DNA from: Aplidium turbinatum
Lineage: Eukaryota; Chordata; Ascidiacea; Aplousobranchia; Polyclinidae
Length of the DNA stretch: 64,000 nucleotides
Direction: 5' to 3'
Assembly (NCBI GenBank): GCA_918807975.1
Contig: OU964919.1
Location: 28,031,824-28,095,823, forward strand
The position numbers were made by a program, and so were the translations under genes. The notes below the pieces were generated by a model, which was given only the letters and a program-made list of their open reading frames with translations, was not told where the DNA came from and did no database searches. Below are positions 57,669 through 64,000 of the stretch, piece after piece. Positions within the stretch are counted from its first letter, which is position 1, and each line of letters begins with the position of its first letter.

Positions 57669-57791
57669 GTGGAAGTCGTGGAAGGCGATAATTAGAACAC
57701 GTTTCCTTTGGTCTCCGTTCCATGTACAAGCCACAATAACCTGAGGCAATGCTTTCAACACAACACTGCCTTCTTGGAACTAAATCGTTGT
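57669..57791 (-). CDS. Host gene exon 2 (end of AMOP)
   Basis: Acceptor ttttag before 57791, donor GTATGG after 57669, phase 1 both ends. It encodes NDLVPRRQCCVESIASGYCG and LYMERRPKETCSNYRLPRLP. The QCCVES...YC.LY..RRP...C..YRLPR pattern is the C-terminal end of an AMOP domain, running directly into the GDPHF of VWD. The intron to exon 3 is 217 bp. Confidence 0.87.
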
Positions 57792-58989
57792 CTAAAAAAG
57801 GCAAAACATTAAAATGTGAAAAGGCTTTACTGTATAGGCTGCAAGATCACAATAATGTTTACATGGCCATAGGAAAGTAAAACGTATTGGGGAGGCGAAA
57901 AAATTTTTGAATTTTGATTTATAGGCTTACTGGTTTTACATGTCTTTCGTACAGTAACGTATTGTATACAGCAATGGATATTTGTTGGATCGAACTTCTA
58001 CTGTTTTTAATAATTTGTATGTGATCATTTGGTGGTGGATAACTATTTCTCGAGTCGTTAAAAAGAATAGAACGTATTTTTTTCATGAACAAGTGCGTGC
58101 TCACTGGCTGGTATATTATAGCACAAGAAATGTTTGGGCATTGAATTGTGTGATTTTTTAGTGCAATGGCTGTGAAAACGGAATAACATGTTCTATTGTC
58201 CACCCAATAAGAAAATCTTTTTTGTTTTACATTGGTTTCACGTCTGGAAACGTTCAATGAATATAAAAAAGAAGTGATTTTCTGACTGGACTGTTCTAGC
58301 CATTAGCTCGGGAAAAATTTAGGTCAAACAAAACAATGGAAAACTCCGCGATTTTAGCAGCAAAACTTTTGGTTAGAGGGTTAGAGCAAAACGTTTGGTC
58401 TAAATCCCCTCCTACTTTTAATGGGCCTAGGTTGTGCCTGCGACCCAACCATACTGCTTCTAATTCAAAAACCTATTGTGCGTAGTTTGAATGTCTTCAA
58501 TGTAGCTATTTATTTTTGCATGGTTGCACGGAGACAGTTACTATTTTGCTTTCTTTTTTTTTCTGTTTTCTTTTTGCTACTGTGAGCAACTTTTTGTACC
58601 CTCGCTGTTATGTTTGGCAGGTAGCCTATTGGTGCTGCTGTAATGGTCGGAAATACTAGTAAAAACTGAACTGCGTGGCTATCGTCGAACATTAGAATGT
58701 TCAAGTTCAGAATGTTCAAGTTTAGAATGTTCAAGTAATCAAGCTCTTGTGCACAGCATAACTTGATGTAAAGAGAATAAAATTGACCTCGATGGGCGTA
58801 GAACCATTGTTCTCAAAAACATTAGGCACAAGATAAAACTACTGAACTAAAAAAATTTCATTCACGCTATATTAATACAAACCATAGGCTATGCCAAGTA
58901 ACCCACAGAAAAATTTATCGCACGCGGTAACCAATAATGACCACATTAACCGAAATAAGTAAATGCAAATTTTGTGGAAAATAAAAGTC
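57792..58989. other. Intron; short tandem repeat
   Basis: A 15-bp unit (attagaatgttcaag and two variants) is repeated three times at 58691-58735. The 112-codon minus frame at 57919-58257 does not fit the host gene and has no known motif. Confidence 0.5.
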
Positions 58990-59205
58990 GCCGCCTGGTC
59001 ACCAACATTGACAAAGTGATGCTTACGCTTATTGTTCTCTGCAACTTATTGCATTCACTGTGTGCCACTAAACGGAAAGCTGTCTATAAAATGCGTTGCT
59101 CAAGCGCACTCCCTAAGAATCGAACCAGCGCTGCTTGATCTTACCGTTTCTTTGTTCACAAAGTCGATGTGTAACCAACCGAGTTAACGAGATCACAAAT
59201 TCAGA
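58990..59205 (-). repeat. tRNA-derived SINE
   Basis: Minus strand starts gtgatctcgttaactcggtt (A-box-like AACTCGGTTGG) and has a perfect B-box GGTTCGATTC near 59120, then a body ending near tgaccaggcggcgac. A body fragment recurs at 11083-11165. Confidence 0.65.
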
Positions 59206-59429
59206 CTTACAAGTACTGTACTGTTGTAGGCTCCTTGCGTTATTTTACGTTATATTATGTCGCCTTCATTTCTTGCAAATTGTAATCAACCAACATTTAC
59301 TATTACTGCAGAATTGGAATGTGTCGGCAGACTTCTCTGTTACACCGTATAATCAAGCCACACTCTCTGCCTGTAGTATTGAAATGTGCATGTAGATTTG
59401 CGTTTTATTACGTTGCCTTCTCATTTGAG

Positions 59430-59715
59430 CACCGCACCAATCCTGTATTTTGCCCGCGTTTCTGCTCGAAGCGTTGAGTCAGTGTATTTTCAGTTCTGTG
59501 GTTACTGTTCTGAAGCATTCCTATTTTGGTGAGATCGCCAGCGGTCGTTTACCGTTTTCTAGTTTTGTTCAGTCACAGCAGGTCGTCCTTTTGTGTTTTA
59601 TTTTATTCTGTTGCATTCTTATTGAGACAGTGCTATGTTTTGCTTTTCTACTTGAAATTGTGTTCTGATACTACTGGAATAAACGTCACTCGTATATGAA
59701 AATTTGACGACCTCG
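59430..59715 (+). repeat. Possible solo LTR-like segment
   Basis: A T-rich stretch with GTTCAGT words and AATAAA near 59677, then a GC-richer segment. It resembles the end of an old LTR, but neither paired ends nor a target duplication are seen. Confidence 0.25.
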
Positions 59716-60082
59716 TGCTCCGATTACCCCTTGCCACCACTTTGCCCAGGGGTGTCGTCATCGTCATACCGACGGCTAGTATATGAATAGCCAAATAGGT
59801 GATTTGGACTACACTACACCAGCTACACTGTACTTGTAGTTAATGCAGATTTAAATGGATAAACCATTCCAGCTTTAACTTGCCAAAAGGATTTACGCTT
59901 GTTTTTTGGGTTTGTCACATCGACCAAGGGTTTTGACTACTGATCTTTAGCATTGCATTTTGCACAAACTAACTTCAATCTTTACGTGCTATTTCTCAAA
60001 TCATAAAGTATTTGCACTACACTTAGGTCTGTTATACTGCACACAATTTGAGAAGGGCTGGATTGAGAACCAATCTACTCAC

Positions 60083-60319
60083 CCAAGGCCTCTTGATAGA
60101 GCAAGTCAAAAGTTGCCTGATCTCTGTAAAACACAGATGCAAAGTCGTAGGGAATTTGATTACGTTCCACACGGCTGGCACTGAATCCTTCCGCAATTGA
60201 ACCAGCACGTAACGTCCCAAACGCAGATGATGTAGATGTTGTTGTATCGGATGTTGATAGGACGTAGCAGCATCTGGGGCCACGACCACTTCTCGGTTGA
60301 AAGCATTGGCCAAACGGAA
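60083..60319 (-). CDS. Host gene exon 1 of those seen (AMOP)
   Basis: Acceptor tttttcag before 60319, donor GTGAGT after 60083, phase 1 both ends. It encodes PFGQCFQPRSGRGPRCCYVL, SAFGTLRAGSIAEGFSAGRV, QIPYDFASVFYRDQATFDLL and YQEAL. QCFxPxSGxGPRCCY and the IPYDF stretch fit the middle of an AMOP domain. With exon 2 it gives YQEAL-D-NDLVPRRQCC. The AMOP start and anything before it (often a NIDO domain) must lie further right and were not found. Confidence 0.85.
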
Positions 60320-60734
60320 CTGAAAAATAAAATAATTGACTAGCCAGCTCTGATTAAAAGATATCAAGAAACTTTTACCATATATTGATGAGTTATGCCA
60401 GCATAGCATGTAGAAAATGATCTACAGCAGTACAAATAGACATAGTGCAGAGTATGTGAGCTACGGTCATATTCCAAATCTACTCGCGACTAGATGCCAG
60501 CATTTACAGTATTTAAACAAAACGAGAAGTTTTTATTTGAATATTTCAGTATCACTTAGATTTATTAGTTAGAAGGTAGGCTACTACATTTAAATGAGAA
60601 GAATTTATTTTCCATCGTTTTTAACCGATATCCGCAATGTCTACAATTTAAATGCGTTTTTAACTGAGTGGTTTAGAACGAATTAAACACTACGATTTCA
60701 ATTGCTTTATGTTCTGTTTTCGATCATCTTTTTT
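60320..60734. other. Intron or upstream sequence, nothing recognised
   Basis: No exon with a matching phase-1 donor was found up to the repeat at 60735. Confidence 0.4.
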
Positions 60735-61165
60735 AGGGTGATACAGGCTGTAGAGATTTTAGAAAGTAATGACTACAGTATATTCGATGTAATTTGCTTT
60801 GCAAAAATAATGAAAAAGGCAATATAACGCAAGAGAACAACTGGTGCTAGAGAAAGTCCAATTACGGATCCATGGGATGCACTGCTTGATGATAATTATA
60901 TATTCAAGAAAAATGTACGACGAGTCTAAATTATATCAAGTTATCTTGTTATGTATCGCGATTTCGAATATTAAATTCTCTTCAGCACAACTTGTTGAAG
61001 TTGTGCTGAAGAGAATTTAATAATTGAAATCGCGATACACATGATAAATTTGGACACGTCGTACATGTTTCTTGAATATGTAATTTTCTTTGCTTGACTT
61101 TTTTGCTTGGCATTGAGCACTTTTTGTAGTATTAATGGTATATATTTATTGTGTAATTAAAGTTA
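60735..61165. repeat. Copy of the 25.8-kb repeat, split by a hairpin insertion
   Basis: 60735-60802 and 61080-61165 match 25755-25880. Between them lies a 277-bp insertion (60803-61079), flanked by gtaatttgctttgc and gtaattttctttgc (14 bp, one difference). Confidence 0.75.
60898..61081. repeat. Long hairpin in the 277-bp insertion
   Basis: Nearly the whole 184 bases fold on themselves. The inner 24-bp stem around gttg (about 60968-61019) is perfect; outer parts pair with small bulges. Confidence 0.85.
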
Positions 61166-61429
61166 TGGTATTTGTTTGTTTTTTTTTGTTTTTTTTTAAT
61201 TAGTGTGCACTAATATCCGCAGATCACATTTTAGAATCTTGCCTCTATTTACACGCATATATCACAACCGAAACATAGACTATGTTAGGATGCCAGGGGC
61301 GTATCCAGCAAGTAGGCGATTTCAACAAAACACAATGATGTGTAAGTCTATATTATAGGCATACGAAGCCGAGCAACGTGATCAAGCGTGAAAAAAAGAA
61401 GTGATCTAGTTTAACATATTGAAGTTGGT

Positions 61430-62880
61430 TACATTTACAGAAACACAAAACTACGCAACAAATTCAATATCGAACGTTTTCGACATCACAAGATGTCCTC
61501 TTTAGGACTAGCATACACGCAATTTAACTACATCTGAATAAAATACAATGGTTTACTAAATCTATAAACAGGAAAAAATAAAAAATGCACGGTACTTCTG
61601 ACTAGCACAAACTCAACGATGTAGGCTCTACGAGAATCATGGGCAAATGCATCAAAAAGTGTTGAACATATCACATGATGTGGTAAAAATCCAAGGTACA
61701 AAAAAAGTAATTTTAAAGTACAGAGAGTAAGAAGGATGAGCCCCAAGCATACAATTGTCTGTTCAAAGGTAAATTGTTACTTTTTATGCACAAGGCTTCT
61801 AAGATCTTGGTTTGATACTCAGACCTGCCTCTGGACATGATCTCAAATTGCTTGTTAGAAACGTTGTTTTCGCATTTTGTACATGAGAAAATGTGATCAT
61901 TAATTGCATTTTTCTGTATTGAATTCAAATTCAGGTGTTCCCCAGCTCTAGTCGATAAATGTCTTGTTGACATATCGATGTATGGTCACGCTTGCATCAC
62001 GCAAACAACTGAATTTATATACGACATTAGAACATATAGCAAAGGGCGTAGGCGACTTTAGCTGGAAATATCTGCCTACTTTGAACGTTCTATATACAGG
62101 ATAAATGTTACAATCTAACTTCTTTTTAACAATTTTAGCTAAATTTTTTGAAAATCTTACTGAATCTTAATTATTAATCTTAAAAATTATTTTTAAATAT
62201 TAAAAATTAATCCAGATTCCTACTTATTTAGGCAAAAAGCGTTGTAATTTATAAGTAGGCCAGTGTTGGTGGGTTTTCGCCAGATCTGTGTGTCAAACGA
62301 ACCATGATTTATTTTGACTTCAACATCTAAAAAGGCCATAGACAATAGTGTTATCAGATTTTTCAACCGTAAATTTGATGTTTTGATGTTGAGCATTTAA
62401 AAGGTTTAAAAATTGGGAACAAGACCAATCGTTGTCAAAAATTGCAAAAATGTTGTCAACATAACGTACATACATTTTAGGGTAAAAATCACGGAACACT
62501 TCAAACATTTTCGTTTCTAAGTGCGTTAAAAAGAAGTTGGCCAAAGTTGAACCAAGCGCAGAACCCATGGTGACGCCATCGATCTGTTTAAACAAGCGAT
62601 TATTAAACATAAAAATACCTTCAGTGGCCAGATTTAACTATTTTATGAAATCCTTTTCTCAATGAGTGATCATTGCGGTTGGTTGTCATTAAAAATGTGA
62701 TCAGACATAATATTGATGGTTTCTCGTAGCGGCACGTTAGTAAATAGCGATGTCACATTGTCACATCGAAACTCACCATAGCACAATTAGGAGGAAATTT
62801 AAAATCCTCCAGTTTTTCCATGAATTGTTTAGTGGAATTTAGCATGTAAGTGACGACCTAGCAAATACACCGTGAATAAA
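61430..62880 (-). mobile_element. Penelope-like element, decayed
   Basis: The minus strand holds SFDV...TSLFTNVPLRETIN (RT motif A, near 62720-62780), IDGVTMGSALGSTLANFFL (motif B), YVRYVDNIFAIF (motif C, last catalytic Asp replaced by Asn: VDN for IDD) and KFTVEKSDNTI (62320-62610). A GIY-YIG C-terminal part follows: STRHLSTRAGEHLNL, KTKILEALCIKS-like sequence and LNRQLYAWGSS (61713-61973). It is a relative of the 52887-55879 element but with many breaks and part of the linker missing. Confidence 0.85.
61465..61510 (-). ncRNA. Hammerhead-ribozyme-like core at PLE 3' end
   Basis: On the minus strand: CTAAAGA (61499-61505), a 6-bp stem GACATC/GATGTC and GAAA (61478-61481), then ACGTTCG. One base off the CUGANGA consensus. 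It lies at the 3' side of the minus-strand PLE. Confidence 0.6.
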
Positions 62881-62936
62881 GTTACTTTTGTGTGTTTTAG
62901 GGGAGAGTAGAATATTGCCCCCTCCGGATCCGCCAC

Positions 62937-63222
62937 TGGTTATATAAGAAACTTGCACATACATCACATAGGTTTTGATATAGTTCAGTAACGTTTATTT
63001 TGCGTTATGGCTATTGCCTTAGTGCTAGTGCATTGCACCGAGTCACGTGCACTTGATTACGTCGTGCCGCCTTGTGGCTGTGAGTAGTTTGTAATTATGG
63101 CAGCAGGACTTGGTAACCACTACACAGTGATTTGTCACTTGTACACTTAGCTCTACTCGTGTTAAGACCTCTTTTCAATTCCTTTATGTTTGTGGGTTTC
63201 TGCAGTACCTACAAGCGTAACA
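62937..63222 (+). repeat. 5' LTR of a gypsy element (start approximate)
   Basis: Ends ...gtaaca directly before a primer-binding site. The chosen start TGGTTATATAAG gives TG...CA ends, but without the second LTR the left border is a guess. Confidence 0.5.
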
Positions 63223-63223
63223 G

Positions 63224-63236
63224 TGGTGTCAGAAGT
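63224..63236 (+). other. Primer-binding site, tRNA-Leu type
   Basis: TGGTGTCAGAAGT would pair with the 3' end of a tRNA-Leu (ACTTCTGACACCA), one of the primers known in Ty3/gypsy elements. Confidence 0.65.
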
Positions 63237-63314
63237 AAAATAGAATCTACGTTGCAGTTTTCTGAATTGAGCAGATCATTACATTGTCGCGGTGGTTTTC
63301 TGCAGAAATAAGTC

Positions 63315-64000
63315 ATGGAAGAAACAGTCAAAGCAATACTAGCCACAATGGAGAAACATCAGGAAAAGTTTTTATCAACGTTAAATGACATTAGTCGAAT
63401 GCAAACCAACGAATCAGCGCCAAAGTTTGAAAGTTTCAACCAGGATAAGGAAAAATGGAAACAGTATATGCAAAGGTTCTTGCATCACTTGGACAATAAC
63501 AATGTTGCAACTGATGACAAGAAAAAGGCATGTTTGTTATCCTGGATTGGCCCCGAGACGTATAGCTTGATTGCGAATCTTTTTGGTGACAAAAACGTAC
63601 GTGATAAATCGTTTAAACAAATTTCAGATAAGTTAGCATCGCATTTTAAAAAAAACATCCATGTTCATTGTTCAAGCAGCGCGCCATAGTTTTTACAACT
63701 GTAAATTACAAGTGAGTCAGTCTTATAAAGATTGGACAGCAACTTTACGAGGGCTTGCTCAAAATTGTGAGTTTATATGCAAAAGTGAGCAGTGCAATCA
63801 TCTCAGCTATGTCGACGAGCAGATTAGAGATGTTATTTTATTAAACACCCCACACCCTGAAGTCAGGCGTCAATGTTTGACAAATTTAAATTTTTCACAT
63901 GATGATGTTCTCAACAAAGCTGAAGTTTATATCAGAAACAGCTCACTATATCCCCGATCAGAACTGTGCAAACTAATAACATCCTAAGAGAGGAAGGAAC
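63315..64000 (+). mobile_element. Ty3/gypsy element, gag region, runs off the window
   Basis: A fossil LTR element whose gag-like region begins here. It shows the pattern FxSFNQDKEKWKQYMQRF, KKACLLSWIGPETYSLI and, further on, SYKDWTATLRGLAQNC with DEQIRDVILL, typical of gypsy capsid proteins. It appears broken at least once in the part visible. pol lies beyond the right edge, so family and completeness cannot be judged further. Confidence 0.75.

Larger units (their letters stand above)
17639..60319 (-). other. Host gene span: mucin-4-like AMOP/VWD/cadherin-like/EGF protein
   Basis: Eleven exons on the minus strand join in one open frame: 60319-60083, 57791-57669, 57451-57243, 42120-42033, 41848-41684, 35493-35350, 35053-34775, 26560-26390, 24671-24493, 24387-24228 and 17858-17639. 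They total 1975 nt, about 658 residues. Domain order is AMOP (C-terminal part), von Willebrand type D, the conserved post-VWD segment, one cadherin-like repeat, and EGF-like modules ending in a calcium-binding type. This order is known from mucin-4-like and related invertebrate extracellular proteins. Every join restores a family motif, for example FGLS+W and NKSRGMI+G+QWNG. Most introns are phase 1, as expected of exon-shuffled modules. Intron sizes run from 105 bp to 15.1 kb. No start, signal peptide, membrane segment or stop lies in the exons seen, so the gene is partial at both ends. Its role is probably adhesive or mucosal, an inference from domains only. Confidence 0.88.

Noticed and set aside
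57919-58257. 112-codon minus frame in the AMOP intron
   Set aside because: Exons at 60083-60319 and 57669-57791 join directly in phase 1 to complete AMOP; this frame has no AMOP motif.
1-64000. CRISPR arrays, rRNA, intact tRNA genes, Polinton-type capsid genes
   Set aside because: Nothing with regular spacers, rRNA words, a full tRNA cloverleaf or such capsid motifs was seen; the tRNA-like boxes belong to SINEs.

Overview
The window is a stretch of an animal genome, AT-rich with short GC-rich islands. It holds introns with GT-AG borders, no prokaryotic operons, and a dense mix of metazoan transposable elements. The only convincing host gene is an 11-exon portion of a mucin-4-like extracellular protein (AMOP, von Willebrand D, cadherin-like, EGF modules). 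I read it on the minus strand from 60319 down to 17639. All exon joins keep the reading frame and most introns are phase 1. Its 5' end lies beyond the right edge or was not found, and its 3' end was not found. The protein type, the large TE-filled introns and the diverse Penelope-like, RTE, hAT, piggyBac, MULE and gypsy elements suit a marine invertebrate, possibly an invertebrate deuterostome such as a tunicate. The species cannot be fixed from sequence alone.

Layout. 0-4.8 kb: a decayed piggyBac transposase with a LINE tail and a possible ribozyme-like motif behind it. 4.8-11 kb: mostly featureless DNA with one LINE tail. 11-15.3 kb: a Penelope-like element (PLE) split by a 2.56-kb non-coding hAT element with a perfect 8-bp target duplication. 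15.3-17.6 kb: hAT ends and a minus-strand LINE fragment. 17.6 kb: the last host exon found. 17.9-19.1 kb: a PLE end folded into an inverted repeat, with a SINE in one arm. 20.3-23.8 kb: an RTE-type LINE with 13-bp target duplications and an inner 379-bp MITE. 24.2-26.6 kb: three host exons (EGF and cadherin-like) with a fold-back element between them. 27-32 kb: an unnamed transposase-like gene remnant interrupted by a Ty3/gypsy element with paired LTRs. 33.6-39.9 kb: two host exons (VWD) among LINE and SINE fragments. 41.7-42.1 kb: two more VWD exons.

42.5-56 kb, one 15-kb intron: a mariner-type MITE, an RTE LINE with its own MITE, a hAT transposase 3' part, a remnant of the 'EHGERFHQ' family, a MULE deletion derivative, a remnant of a cysteine-rich (CXC-like) family, a hairpin-bearing hAT MITE, and a PLE with 12-bp target duplications. 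The PLE has a 476-codon open RT/GIY-YIG frame. 57.2-60.3 kb: the first three host exons seen (AMOP and start of VWD). 60.7-64 kb: a hairpin insertion, a minus-strand PLE, and the 5' end of another gypsy element running off the right edge.

The host exons together encode about 658 residues of a secreted or membrane-tethered modular protein. Nearly everything else is transposon. The strongest novel material is structural: nested insertions with readable target duplications, hammerhead-ribozyme-like cores at several PLE ends, and three recurring protein families I recognise only as unnamed mobile-element proteins. All family calls come from reading translated motifs by eye; no search was run.
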